NCBI GenBank assembly: GCA_023249475.1
Contig: JAHFCO010000025.1
Span: 1-35,334, forward strand
Source: Bacillota bacterium
Lineage (GTDB): Bacteria > Bacillota_I > Bacilli_A > Erysipelotrichales > Erysipelotrichaceae
Reading direction: 5' to 3'
DNA: 35,334 nucleotides
The notes beneath the pieces were generated by a model. The model was not told the origin of the DNA, made no database searches, and worked only from the letters and a program-made list of their open reading frames with translations. Position numbers and translations under genes: made by a program. This document shows, piece after piece, positions 22,284-31,213 of the stretch. Numbering within the stretch: position 1 is the first letter of the stretch; every line of letters starts with the position of its first letter.

Positions 22284-23555
22284 TTATTTTTTCAGGTCGG
22301 CGTCGCGCTTGAGGATCTGTTGATCATAGATGCGTACGAAGGGATAGATCAACACCATCGCCAAGGGGATGGCCAACAATTGCCACAATGCCAACATCCA
22401 GTTACCTTGAACCAAGCCGTAGAGTACGACGGGCATCGACATCGGGATCTGCGCTCCGGTCAGCGGAGGGACGATTTTTAGTGTGAAGCCAAGGTAGAAG
22501 AACACGTTGGTCACGATCGGAATCAACAATACGGTGGGAATGAACATGACCGGATTCAATACGGTCGGCAGTCCGAAGACCATCGGTTCCCCGATATTGA
22601 AGATGGCGGCAGGCATCCCGATCTTAGCCGTTTCCTTAAGTTGTTTCGACTTGCTGAAGAGATAGACCGTCAGGAGGATCGCCACGGTCGATTGGCCGAC
22701 GGCGGTCAAGAAACTCATCCCCATGAAATTGGTGACGGTCTCGCCGGCTTGAAGCTGCGCAAGGCGTTGCATGTCCAGCCCGATCCAGATGGGGATCATG
22801 ACGGAACCGACGACGTTGAATCCATGGATACCGAACCACCAAAGCAGTTGGATGACGACGGTCGCGATGAGATAGGCGCCAAACGATTCACCCATACCCA
22901 GCAGAGGCGTTTGAACGAACTTGAAGATGAATTGATGGATGCTGCCGTAACTCGTCATTCCGAACAAACCCGCCACGATGACGAACAGCGCCGTCGTCAA
23001 CAATGCCGGGATCAAGCTGGCGAAACTACGTTCGACATAGGGCGGCACACCTTCGGGCATTTTGATCGTCCACTTGTTTTTCGTGATGAAGACGACGAGT
23101 TTGACGGAGACCAATGCAACAAGGATAGCGACGAACAATCCGCTCGCCCCCAGCCAAGCGAAGTCGTACTGCGTTACGATCATCGGGAAGGAACCCGACT
23201 GCATGAACGGCGTGACCACGAAGAACGAAATCAAGGCGATGACCCCCGCGGAAAGCGCGTCGACCCCTTCGTTCTTTGCGTAGTTATAGGCGATGAGGAA
23301 TGACGTGTAGACGCTCATCAACCCGAGGGTGACGTAATAGGGGATCAAGACATAACGCTGGATCCCGCTTGTGGTCAACGCGTTGACAAAGGCGTTGATC
23401 GGGAAGTTCGCGATCAGATAGGAAACCGAACCGACGATGGTCACCGGAAGCAAACTCATGAACCCTGACGAAACCGCCTGCAAGCTTTTATTATTGGAGA
23501 TTTTCTCTGAAATCGGAAGCAAATACTTTTCTAGGATGTGAACCAGTTTATCCAT
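22284..23555 (-). CDS. PTS EIIC, lactose/cellobiose family
   Basis: A 423-residue sugar-translocating channel of the Lac/Cel family (CelB/ChbC/LacE-like), with about ten membrane segments. The start MDKLVHILEKYLLPISEKISNN and the conserved FGIHGFNVVG, IFNIGEPMVFGLP and FYLGFTLKIVPP (in the last third) match CelB-type proteins. The EIIA and EIIB partners are not in this window and must be encoded elsewhere. Its promoter contains the 14-bp palindrome also found before the RpiR gene that lies just upstream, so this regulator probably controls it. Confidence 0.95.
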   Translation of the reverse strand: MDKLVHILEKYLLPISEKISNNKSLQAVSSGFMSLLPVTIVGSVSYLIANFPINAFVNALTTSGIQRYVLIPYYVTLGLMSVYTSFLIAYNYAKNEGVDALSAGVIALISFFVVTPFMQSGSFPMIVTQYDFAWLGASGLFVAILVALVSVKLVVFITKNKWTIKMPEGVPPYVERSFASLIPALLTTALFVIVAGLFGMTSYGSIHQFIFKFVQTPLLGMGESFGAYLIATVVIQLLWWFGIHGFNVVGSVMIPIWIGLDMQRLAQLQAGETVTNFMGMSFLTAVGQSTVAILLTVYLFSKSKQLKETAKIGMPAAIFNIGEPMVFGLPTVLNPVMFIPTVLLIPIVTNVFFYLGFTLKIVPPLTGAQIPMSMPVVLYGLVQGNWMLALWQLLAIPLAMVLIYPFVRIYDQQILKRDADLKK

Positions 23556-23591
23556 ACTCTTCCTCCTTGGATGTGAACCCTTTCTGTTTCA

Positions 23592-23620
23592 ATTTTATCA
23601 CAATGTGAAATGCATTTCAA
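23592..23620 (-). promoter_or_regulatory. Promoter of EIIC with RpiR-type operator
   Basis: On the minus strand TTGAAA (23615-23620), 17 bases, TAAAAT (23592-23597). The perfect palindrome TGAAATGCATTTCA (23606-23619) covers the -35 and part of the spacer. The same 14-bp sequence lies in the promoter at 24452-24481. Confidence 0.85.
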
Positions 23621-23651
23621 ATAATATTTTTTATGATTTACATACCAATTA

Positions 23652-23673
23652 AAAGAGATCTTTCGATCTCTTT
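23652..23673 (-). terminator. Terminator of the first RpiR-type gene
   Basis: On the minus strand AAAGAGATC, GAAA and GATCTCTTT form a perfect 9-bp hairpin with a GNRA tetraloop, ending in TTTTAATT. It overlaps the stop region of the regulator. Confidence 0.75.
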
Positions 23674-24434
23674 CACAGACTCAGGTAATATATGAGGATT
23701 TCATTGAAGATCGCGAGGATCGGCACACTATCCAGCAAGGATTGGCTTTTCAAGTTGGTGATCGAGGGGAGCACCACGGCTTGCGTGCTCTTTTTCTTGT
23801 ATTCGGTGTCCGGGTTCATGGTGACCAGGATCGTTTTCGCATTCCCGCTTTCCGCCAATTGAAAGGCGTATTTGACGATCGACGACTTTGCCCCGACCGA
23901 GTAGATCAAAAAGAGGTCCTCTTCCTTGACGCACATATCGATCGTATGAAGCTTCTCCTCCGAGTCGAAGACCGATGTCTCGATGCCGAACATCAGTAAG
24001 GCATAATGGAGTTGCCATGCGGAAACCGAACTGTTGACCACCCCGACGATCCGGATTCGCCGTGCACCGCGGATCAGCCCGACGATCCCCGTCATTTCGC
24101 TGTCCTTTACGAATTGCGGCAGAAGTTTCAGAATATCATGGTATTTATTGACGATCTTCTCGATCTTCTCGATCGGCTCGCTCTCGATCGATGGCATTTG
24201 CGACGTACTGTTGACGTACTTGATGCATTCATACTTGAACTCGTTGTATCCGCTATACCCGATTTTCTGACAAAAGCGCAGGATCGTCGGCTTGGTCATG
24301 TCGATTCTTTCCGCCAGTTCGGAAAACGAGTTCCGCTGGACGTGGATCAGATTCTCGAGAATCAAGTCGCAGACCTTAAGTTCGCTCTTGGTCAAGGTAT
24401 TGCGCTTACTGTGAATATTGGCTAGGAAGTCCAT
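23673..24434 (-). CDS. RpiR/MurR family sugar-responsive regulator (left copy)
   Basis: A 253-residue regulator. The N-terminal helix-turn-helix (about 1-75) carries LTKSELKVCDLILEN and DMTKPTILRFCQKIGYSGYNEFK. The C-terminal SIS domain (about 120-250), RRIRIVGVVNSSVSAWQLHYAL, binds a phosphosugar. Numbering starts at the ATG at 24434, which has AACGAGGTGATGAA upstream. It stands alone between its own promoter, with a perfect 18-bp palindrome, and a terminator. The same palindrome core controls the EIIC gene downstream, so it is the probable repressor or activator of EIIC and the esterase and also regulates itself. Confidence 0.93.
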   Translation of the reverse strand: MDFLANIHSKRNTLTKSELKVCDLILENLIHVQRNSFSELAERIDMTKPTILRFCQKIGYSGYNEFKYECIKYVNSTSQMPSIESEPIEKIEKIVNKYHDILKLLPQFVKDSEMTGIVGLIRGARRIRIVGVVNSSVSAWQLHYALLMFGIETSVFDSEEKLHTIDMCVKEEDLFLIYSVGAKSSIVKYAFQLAESGNAKTILVTMNPDTEYKKKSTQAVVLPSITNLKSQSLLDSVPILAIFNEILIYYLSL

Positions 24435-24451
24435 TTCATCACCTCGTTTCT

Positions 24452-24481
24452 ATTATACATTCATTTGAAATGCATTTCAAA
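24452..24481 (-). promoter_or_regulatory. Promoter and 18-bp palindromic operator of the RpiR gene
   Basis: On the minus strand TTGAAA (24475-24480), 17 bases, TATAAT (24452-24457). TTTGAAATGCATTTCAAA (24464-24481) is a perfect 18-bp palindrome that overlaps the -35. Its 14-bp core recurs before EIIC. Confidence 0.9.
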
Positions 24482-24504
24482 ACGAAATCATGATTTGTTT
24501 CTCA

Positions 24505-24534
24505 ATGAAAAATAGTCCGGGATCCGGACTATTT
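24505..24534 (-). terminator. Terminator of the mannosidase/PTS operon
   Basis: On the minus strand AAATAGTCCGG, ATC and CCGGACTATTT form an 11-bp hairpin followed by a T-run. It overlaps the EIIA stop codon. Confidence 0.92.
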
Positions 24535-25011
24535 CAGTTTCAGCTCGAGGACGGGGTCGACGGCACTGATTTTACCGTTGACCTTCATGAAATTCATATC
24601 GAACATCGCGCTGTTGGTCACGACGACCATCGTCGTCTTGGAATACCCTTTTTGCATGATGCCTTCGAAATCGACTTTGAGTAACGGTTGACCGGCTTTG
24701 ACTTCCTGCCCTTCAGTGACCAAGGACTCGAACCCCTCCCCCTTCAATTCGACCGTATCGATCCCGACATGGATCAACACTTCGACGCCCGACTCGCCGA
24801 TCAATCCGACCGCATGCTTCGTCGGGAACACGAAGGCGATTTTCCCGTCGAAGGGAGCCACGATCGTCGTGTCGTCCGGTTCGACCGCATAGCCTTCACC
24901 CATCATCTTCTTGGCGAACACTTCATCGCTAACGTGACTCAACTCGATCAATTCCCCGCTAACGACTGCGTTTACCTTAAGTTTTTTCTTACCGAATAAC
25001 AGTGATTTCAT
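24529..25011 (-). CDS. PTS EIIA, glucose family (Crr-like)
   Basis: A 160-residue soluble phosphocarrier. It accepts phosphate from HPr on H81 in VLIHVGIDTV and passes it to the EIIB domain. The second conserved histidine H66 lies in TKHAVGL. The order SGELIELSHVSDEVFA, GEGYAVEP and APFDGKI matches the family. AAAGGATCCACG precedes the ATG. It is the last gene of the operon with the mannosidase and EIICB, 56 bases after the EIICB stop. Confidence 0.95.
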   Translation of the reverse strand: MKSLLFGKKKLKVNAVVSGELIELSHVSDEVFAKKMMGEGYAVEPDDTTIVAPFDGKIAFVFPTKHAVGLIGESGVEVLIHVGIDTVELKGEGFESLVTEGQEVKAGQPLLKVDFEGIMQKGYSKTTMVVVTNSAMFDMNFMKVNGKISAVDPVLELKLK

Positions 25012-25067
25012 CGTGGATCCTTTCTATGGTGGTGATGTCGACCCGTTTTCATAGGTCGACACGCTTT

Positions 25068-26681
25068 CTACTTCAAACTGAACAGATAGTTGTCGACGAC
25101 GTTGCGGACCTTGGTGATTCTGCCGCCATACACGATATGGACCACGTTCTTCCCCGGACGGACGATCCCGTTGGGTTGGGTCTTGTTGATCAGGGCTTCG
25201 TTGACAAGGGAGTCGTCTTTGAGTTCGACGCGTAGACGGGAGATGCAGTTGTCCACATCGACGATGTTCGCGGCTCCGCCGAGTCCTTCAATGACGAATT
25301 TCGCCAATTCGACATCTTTGTCGGCTTGAACCACGGCCGCGTTGGTGTCGGAATCTTCGTCGACGAAGTCGCTTTCACGACGTCCGACGGTCAAGACGTT
25401 GAACTTGCGGATGATGAAGGAGTAGGTGTAGTAGTACATCGCAAAGAACAAGGGACCGGCGATCAGGTAGATGTACCATTTGGTATCCATGCCTTGAAGG
25501 ACACCGAAGACGAACCAGTCGATGATGCCGCCTTGGATGTTCCCGATCGCGACGTTCAACAATGCGGGTACCCAGAAAGCCAAACCGGCAAATACGGCGT
25601 TGACGACCCAGAGGATCGGGGAGATGAAGATGAAGGTGAATTCGATCGGTTCGGTGATGCCGGTGAGGATGACCGCGGTCAAGCCGGCCATGAAGAATTT
25701 CAGAACACGGTCGCGTTTCTCAGGCAGAGCGCATTTGTACATGGCGAATACGGCCGCAGGCATCCCGAAGACCATATGCAGGATTTTGCCTTGGGCAAGA
25801 TACTGGGTCGCATTGGTCGAGAAGGCCAGGTTGTTTTCCAATTGATACAAGTAGATCTGGAGCGCGCCGACCAGCGACGTGCCGTTGATCGTCTCGACGC
25901 CGCCAAGAGCGGTGAATCGGAACGTTTGGTTCAGGATATGGTGCAATCCGGTCGGGTTGATGACTTTTTCGACGAATCCGTAGAAGAAGGCGCCCCAGAG
26001 TCCGGCATCGCTGATCATTTTACCGGATGCGATGATGGCGGTGTTGACGACCGGCCAAACATAGGTCAGCGCAATCCCGACAAGCACCATCAGCAAGGTG
26101 GTGATGATCGGTACGAAGCGTTTGCCGCTATAGAACGATAAGGAAGCATGGAGTTCGGTTGCACGGAATTTATTGTGGATCAGGACGGTCGCGACCCCCG
26201 CGATGATTCCGCCGATGACATTCATATTATAGACGAAGATCCCTAGGACGTTGGTGAAGAGCGCGTTGGTCAACGTCGCGTCGACTTGGCTCAAGCCCTT
26301 GACTTCCATCAGGCTGGCGACGGATGTGGTCGCCGAAGTCAATCCTTGAAGTTGCAGGAAATAACTCATCCCCATCAACATCGCGATGTAGCCGACCAAA
26401 GCGGAGTAAACCGCGACTTCACGGTCGCGCTTTACCATCCCCAACGGAATGGATAGGGCGAATAAGACAGGCAGTTGACCAAACGGTAGACCGGCGATCC
26501 GGCGAATCAGACCCAGGACGTTCTGGATGTTCGTATCGGCCAGGAAAGGAAGGGTTTTAATGATGTTCGGGTTTTGAAGCGCAGCCGCCAAGCCAAGGAA
26601 GATGGCCATGAACGACAAGAGCGAGATCGGGAACAATAACGACTTTCCAAAACTTTGGAAATTCTTTTTGAATTCAGACAT
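25068..26681 (-). CDS. PTS EIICB, glucose/maltose superfamily
   Basis: A 537-residue fusion. The EIIC domain (about 1-420) has some ten membrane segments with the family signatures GLHHILNQTFRF, FMFGMP-like MVFGMPAAVFAMYKCA and TGITEPIEFTFIF. A linker rich in acidic residues leads to the EIIB domain (about 455-537), whose phosphorylated cysteine is C479 in VDNCISRLRVEL. The family includes glucose, maltose (MalX) and alpha-glucoside permeases. Because an alpha-mannosidase is made from the same transcript, the substrate is probably a mannose-containing glycoside. AAAGGAGAAAGAA precedes the ATG. Confidence 0.95.
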   Translation of the reverse strand: MSEFKKNFQSFGKSLLFPISLLSFMAIFLGLAAALQNPNIIKTLPFLADTNIQNVLGLIRRIAGLPFGQLPVLFALSIPLGMVKRDREVAVYSALVGYIAMLMGMSYFLQLQGLTSATTSVASLMEVKGLSQVDATLTNALFTNVLGIFVYNMNVIGGIIAGVATVLIHNKFRATELHASLSFYSGKRFVPIITTLLMVLVGIALTYVWPVVNTAIIASGKMISDAGLWGAFFYGFVEKVINPTGLHHILNQTFRFTALGGVETINGTSLVGALQIYLYQLENNLAFSTNATQYLAQGKILHMVFGMPAAVFAMYKCALPEKRDRVLKFFMAGLTAVILTGITEPIEFTFIFISPILWVVNAVFAGLAFWVPALLNVAIGNIQGGIIDWFVFGVLQGMDTKWYIYLIAGPLFFAMYYYTYSFIIRKFNVLTVGRRESDFVDEDSDTNAAVVQADKDVELAKFVIEGLGGAANIVDVDNCISRLRVELKDDSLVNEALINKTQPNGIVRPGKNVVHIVYGGRITKVRNVVDNYLFSLK

Positions 26682-26710
26682 TTCTTTCTCCTTTGTTACG
26701 TGTTAGGTAG

Positions 26711-29272
26711 TTATATGATGAATTGAAGGATTTCTTGAGGGTTGAGTTGCGTTGTTTCCAACGGCCGTGGCGAGGATTCCATCGCGTCGATGCGACGTAC
26801 GCCTTCAGGCAGTTCCATCAGAATCGGTTGATCCCACGGGTTGAACACCCTCACCATGAGATGGTTTCCATCTTCCGTGCGTTTGGTCGCACTGACGATG
26901 GCGCCTTGCAACTCCAATGATAATGCGAAATCCGGTTTATGCAACTGCTTTGGCGTATTTAGATTGAAGCGGTTGAATTCTTTCTTCTGATAGCCGATCA
27001 GAGGACTTACATACGCCTTGGCGCACTGCGCGGGATGGCATGAACCGAAATCGAACCGCAAAGCGAAGCGGAACGTGAATTTCTGACCAATCAACTGATT
27101 CCCCGGTGTTTCCACTTCGATCCCCGAGGGTCTGCCGGGTCGATTGACGAGATTCCGCTTTCCAAGATGCGAGAAACTGCGATAAAGCGTCACATAGATT
27201 CGATCGTCGACCACTTCGTATTCTTTCAACCCCTGCGTGAAGATCGCCGCTTTCCGCCGATCTTCCTCGATCATGACATAGCTCTGGCAGGTTTCGACGC
27301 TGACCGGTTTCTCAACCCACGCCTCCTTTTCCCAGACCTCCAATTCCTCTTTAAGATATATCGGCTTGTGTTGGGCGGAAAGATATCCGTCGACCAACAC
27401 GCGATCGGCCCGGCGCTGCGTTTTGAACGCGATCCGGTATCGGGTATCGATGCTTTGATTGACCGTGCTCAGTTCGCAATGGATCATTGCGTCCCCCCTG
27501 AACAGGCGAATCGATCCTTGATAATGGATGGTTTGGGCGTCGACCCCCGCCGCCCTTTCATCCAAGGTCGCGGGAACCACCATGTCCAAATCAAACATTA
27601 GTTCCTGCATGAATCCCCCACATTGAGTCCGTGTCTTGAACCGACCTGTCTGAGTGCTTGAAACGATTCGATCCACAACCGGCGGCGAGTAATCGTAACT
27701 GTCCCCGGCATCCCCTCCGTTTTCGATGGACAGGAGGTTCTCGATGACTTCCCCGCTGGCTTTATCGAGAAGCGTGATCTGATTGTTTTCGATCATGATC
27801 CGATATCGCTCGTTTTCGATGGCGGATTGCGATACTTCCCCACTTTGCGCGGTGTCTCGATGATCCGTCTCTTCGTATCTTAAATATCGAACCTGTAACC
27901 CTTTGATCTCATCAAGAACAAAGACGACTTTACTAAGATAGACTTGAATATCCAACAACCGTGCGGCGACCTGCCTGTCGATTTTCCCTGCGTCCTCGAC
28001 CGTCTGCTTTACAAGCGTATAGTCGATTTCTTTCCCCTGTTCGTCATAGAGTTTGAAATGCGACGAACGGGTTTGCAGTTCTACTTCCACTCTCTCCTCC
28101 TTTCTGTGTTGGGGTAATAGATTCGCAACGACTATCGTTCTACTTTCGTCCCGGTCGGCCATCGCCAACAGTCGCAAGTACAACTCGATCTGGGTGTCGA
28201 CCAACTCTTTCGCGTTGATCAGACGTTGTTTGATGTCTTGGTTGACATCGTCGGTATTGCATCCGCCGATACTGTCATGGGCATGGACGCCGAACAACAG
28301 TTTCAGGATCTTCTCGATGACCGCATGCGGATACAACATCCCGGCTTCGCTCAGGATCACCGCGAGGGGTTCAAGGACATCGAACACTTTATGCTCGATT
28401 TCGCTATTGAGGAGTTTAATGTCCATCCGCGTCGAACCGATCGTGCGATGGATGCGGGAATGTTTACTGTGGGTCAGTTCACCCTCGACCACTTCCAAGG
28501 GTTGCCCCTTCAAGGCCGTGATGTAGGATTCGAAGTCGCTCACCTTCACGTCGTCCTGCGGGTACATCGCTTTCAGTTTCGCGACGATTTCCTGGATGTT
28601 TTCCTGTATGGGCATTTGGTCGTGCCCGTTCATGATCAAGCGCGCGTCGGTGGATGAGTATTTATCGAGTACGGACAAGATCTTGTCCATCCTCTGCTTC
28701 AACGGGATTTCTTGGTTTTCGAGGTATTTCGCCCCTTGGTATCCGGTCGCAAGGTTGACCCCGATGATCTGTGAACCATCCACGCCTTCCCAGAGAAAGT
28801 CGGAGTGTTGCGCCTTCAGTTCGCTGAACCCGCGCCAGAAGATGGTCGATTCGATCTTGAACATCCGATAGATTTGCGGCATCTGGCTCGCATGCCCGAA
28901 GGTATCCGGTGCATATCCGACCAACATGGGATCCCCGAAATCCTGCGCCCGCTTGATTCCGTAGTAGAGGTTGCGTAGAATCGATTCCCCATGGACCAGA
29001 AGCAGATCCGTTTGCGTATACCAAGGTCCGACACGAAGTTGCTTATTCCCGACGAAGCGCTTTAGTTTCGATTCGAAGTCCGGTTGGAGTTCCAGCACAT
29101 CGTCGATCATGACGCTTTGCCCATCCAGGATGTAGATGCATTGCGGATTGGACGCCAAATAGTCGAAGACGTTCTCCATGTGGTTATGCAACCATACTTT
29201 CGTCTCGTCTTTGGAGAAATACCACTCACGATCCCAATGCGTGTGCATGATGATCTGGATTTGTCTGCCCAT
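26711..29272 (-). CDS. Glycoside hydrolase family 38 alpha-mannosidase
   Basis: An 853-residue cytoplasmic alpha-mannosidase with the layout of MngB (mannosylglycerate hydrolase). The zinc site begins with HTHWD (10-14: H10, H12, D14), the nucleophile is D123 in GYAPDTFGHASQMPQ, and further zinc contacts lie in FGVHAHDSIGGCN. The catalytic domain fills about 1-270, followed by the GH38 middle domain and C-terminal beta domains. No signal peptide is present, which fits cleavage after phosphorylating uptake. GCGAGGAGGG precedes the ATG. It is the first gene of the operon with EIICB and EIIA, placed 120 bases downstream of an RpiR gene. E. coli mngB is paired with a fructose-type PTS, whereas here the transporter is glucose-type. 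Confidence 0.95.
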   Translation of the reverse strand: MGRQIQIIMHTHWDREWYFSKDETKVWLHNHMENVFDYLASNPQCIYILDGQSVMIDDVLELQPDFESKLKRFVGNKQLRVGPWYTQTDLLLVHGESILRNLYYGIKRAQDFGDPMLVGYAPDTFGHASQMPQIYRMFKIESTIFWRGFSELKAQHSDFLWEGVDGSQIIGVNLATGYQGAKYLENQEIPLKQRMDKILSVLDKYSSTDARLIMNGHDQMPIQENIQEIVAKLKAMYPQDDVKVSDFESYITALKGQPLEVVEGELTHSKHSRIHRTIGSTRMDIKLLNSEIEHKVFDVLEPLAVILSEAGMLYPHAVIEKILKLLFGVHAHDSIGGCNTDDVNQDIKQRLINAKELVDTQIELYLRLLAMADRDESRTIVVANLLPQHRKEERVEVELQTRSSHFKLYDEQGKEIDYTLVKQTVEDAGKIDRQVAARLLDIQVYLSKVVFVLDEIKGLQVRYLRYEETDHRDTAQSGEVSQSAIENERYRIMIENNQITLLDKASGEVIENLLSIENGGDAGDSYDYSPPVVDRIVSSTQTGRFKTRTQCGGFMQELMFDLDMVVPATLDERAAGVDAQTIHYQGSIRLFRGDAMIHCELSTVNQSIDTRYRIAFKTQRRADRVLVDGYLSAQHKPIYLKEELEVWEKEAWVEKPVSVETCQSYVMIEEDRRKAAIFTQGLKEYEVVDDRIYVTLYRSFSHLGKRNLVNRPGRPSGIEVETPGNQLIGQKFTFRFALRFDFGSCHPAQCAKAYVSPLIGYQKKEFNRFNLNTPKQLHKPDFALSLELQGAIVSATKRTEDGNHLMVRVFNPWDQPILMELPEGVRRIDAMESSPRPLETTQLNPQEILQFII

Positions 29273-29306
29273 GTGAACCCTCCTCGCGGAAATCGCTTAC
29301 ATGCAA

Positions 29307-29334
29307 ATTATAGAAGGGCACAAACGTCATGCCC
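29307..29334 (-). promoter_or_regulatory. Promoter of the mannosidase operon with inverted repeat
   Basis: A perfect minus-strand TATAAT (29307-29312) lacks a good -35. At the -35 position the inverted repeat GGGCA (29316-29320) / TGCCC (29330-29334) is found. A weak -35 overlapped by a dyad fits control by a regulator, possibly the RpiR protein encoded next door. Confidence 0.55.
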
Positions 29335-29357
29335 TCCATCGATACGGATAATTATCC

Positions 29358-29386
29358 ATAATAAAAGCCCCGAGGACTCGGAGCTT
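29358..29386 (-). terminator. Terminator of the right RpiR-type gene
   Basis: On the minus strand AAGCTCCGA and TCGGGGCTT pair over 9 bp, with one G-U, around GTCC and are followed by TTATT. It lies just after the RpiR stop. Confidence 0.85.
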
Positions 29387-29392
29387 GTTTTC

Positions 29393-30133
29393 CTACATAT
29401 TCTTTCGTTTCGCCTTGAATTCGATCTCCAACTGGTCGATGATTTCATTCAGCATGATGATCATATGCAACTGCTGTTCCCTTGAAATCCCGTCGAGTTT
29501 GTCGACCGGCACATCGTGCAGGAAGGTCGCATCGCAATATTGCGTGATCGCACTGTTGCTTTTGGTGATCGCCAGTACGGTCATGTGCAATTCTTTCGCC
29601 CGTTTCACCATCTGGAGACATCGCATGGTCTCGCCCGAACTCGAAATCACAAGGAGCAGGTAATCCTTGAAATTCTCCAACATTTTCTCTTGTTCGATCA
29701 AGATGGTCGGGATCCCGAAATAGAGGAGTTGGCGTTGGAAATACTGTGCCGAAATGTTGGAGGCACCCAACCCGAAAAGCAACACTTTACGGTTTCCGTT
29801 GAGGATCTGTTTCACGACTTCCTGCGTCCCTTCGAAACGGATCTTTTCCAAAATGTTTTCCGTTTTCGAAATATGGCGTGTCGTCGCCGTATCCATCAAA
29901 TGAAGATCCTGTGCGATAGCGAATTTCAACTCGCTGAAGCCTGCGAAACCCAAGGTTTTGCAGGCCCGGTTCACCGTCGCTTGGGAAGTGAAACTCTTCT
30001 CCGTCAGTTGCGTGACGGTCATTTTTGGCAATAATCGAAAGTTCTTCTCCAGAAAGTCGAGGACCGCTTCCTCGCTGCTACTGACAGGATGCCCGAAATT
30101 ACGTTCTTTGAGTTGATTGATGACTTTGTACAT
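29393..30133 (-). CDS. RpiR/MurR family sugar-responsive regulator (right copy)
   Basis: A 246-residue regulator: HTH domain (about 1-75) with VSSSEEAVLDFLEKNF and SFTSQATVNRACKTLGFAGFSELK, then a SIS domain (about 105-240) with KVLLFGLGASNISAQYFQRQL and VISSSGETMRC. The SSSGET sequence is the phosphosugar-contacting loop of SIS domains. It lies upstream of the mannosidase/PTS operon on the same strand but is separated by a terminator, so it is probably a local regulator of that operon. GAGGAGGACTCCG precedes the ATG. I did not find the palindrome of the left RpiR gene here. Confidence 0.93.
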   Translation of the reverse strand: MYKVINQLKERNFGHPVSSSEEAVLDFLEKNFRLLPKMTVTQLTEKSFTSQATVNRACKTLGFAGFSELKFAIAQDLHLMDTATTRHISKTENILEKIRFEGTQEVVKQILNGNRKVLLFGLGASNISAQYFQRQLLYFGIPTILIEQEKMLENFKDYLLLVISSSGETMRCLQMVKRAKELHMTVLAITKSNSAITQYCDATFLHDVPVDKLDGISREQQLHMIIMLNEIIDQLEIEFKAKRKNM

Positions 30134-30228
30134 CGGAGTCCTCCTCAGTGGTTTCCCTAGTCAAATCTTACCATAATTACCCAATCTCGGCGCAGGGTTC
30201 AATCGGGTTCTCCCGACATTGCATATCT

Positions 30229-31113
30229 CTAGACCGACTCGAGAAGCTTGGCGAGCCTTTGAATCATCTCTCTCGATTCCGGTATCCCAAACAACATCCA
30301 GGCATGAAGCATGTCTTCATATTCGAAGTAGTCCATTTCGATTCCTTCCATAGTACATCTTTCTTTGAGTTTGCGTGCATCCGCAAGCATGATTTCATGG
30401 GTCCCGACAAAACAAACGATACGCGCCAATCCCTTGAGATCCCCATGAATCGGCGAAATTCGTTTTGCCTTTTCCTCGGTGTCCGGCCCATATACCCTAC
30501 CCACATTCTGCAACCCCTCCACATCCAGGATGAGGTCGAGATCGGCCAATTTTTGGATCTCGGGATTGGTCAACTCGGCATCCAACCATGGGGACAACAG
30601 TACGATCCGCCGAGGTTGAGGAAGCGTTTCTTCCTTCAACATCATGGCTAGCGCAAGCGCTAGCCCGCCTCCGGCAGAATCACCGATGATGAGGAGGTCC
30701 GAGGCATTCTTGTCAGAGAGTAAATGGCGATACGTTTCCATCAGTAGGGCAAACGTCTCCTCCGCGTGTCCGTGAGGCGCTAAAGGGTAGTCGGGAATCA
30801 TCATGGAGCAATTTAATTCGCGCATCAACTTAACGACGAACTTCCAGTGAAGATAACTCATGCCATAAAGGTAGGCTCCGCCGTGAAGATATAGGACATG
30901 GCGTGATGGAATCACGCCCTTTGGTTGAAGAATGACCACGTTCCGATCTAGAATCTTGATCATCTTTACTTTGGCGGCATTGTATATGAAAGGTGGCGGA
31001 AATCCAGCCTTGGAATCCGTCTTATTTTTGCCTGATAATCCACGCGAATAAATCTTCTCTTTTGGAATCATTCTAAATATAGAATTCAGAATCTTGCTTT
31101 GAAAACTTGCCAT
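30229..31113 (-). CDS. Alpha/beta hydrolase, hormone-sensitive-lipase (Aes) family
   Basis: A 294-residue esterase of the HSL family. HGGAYLYG (77-84) is the oxyanion-hole motif, GDSAGGG (144-150) holds nucleophile S146, and H270 in MLHAWMLF completes the triad. The acid is E240 or D245 in GTHEIMLADAR; in this family an aspartate is usual here. The substrates are probably short acyl esters. GAGGTACT precedes the ATG. It is a single-gene unit, and the terminator of the tRNA lies upstream. It differs from the esterase at 21310 in family and sequence, so it is not a duplicate. Confidence 0.9.
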   Translation of the reverse strand: MASFQSKILNSIFRMIPKEKIYSRGLSGKNKTDSKAGFPPPFIYNAAKVKMIKILDRNVVILQPKGVIPSRHVLYLHGGAYLYGMSYLHWKFVVKLMRELNCSMMIPDYPLAPHGHAEETFALLMETYRHLLSDKNASDLLIIGDSAGGGLALALAMMLKEETLPQPRRIVLLSPWLDAELTNPEIQKLADLDLILDVEGLQNVGRVYGPDTEEKAKRISPIHGDLKGLARIVCFVGTHEIMLADARKLKERCTMEGIEMDYFEYEDMLHAWMLFGIPESREMIQRLAKLLESV

Positions 31114-31180
31114 AGTACCTCGACGGTTCGATCCGATCGACCCAGTTCAACGTATCATGGATACCACTTCATTTCAAGAC

Positions 31181-31202
31181 AAAAAAATCCACTTTCGTGG
31201 AT
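31181..31202 (-). terminator. Terminator of tRNA-Leu
   Basis: On the minus strand ATCCAC, GAAA and GTGGAT form a hairpin with a GNRA loop, followed by TTTTTTT. It lies 12 bases after the tRNA 3' end. Confidence 0.93.
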
Positions 31203-31213
31203 GTTTTTTCTCA

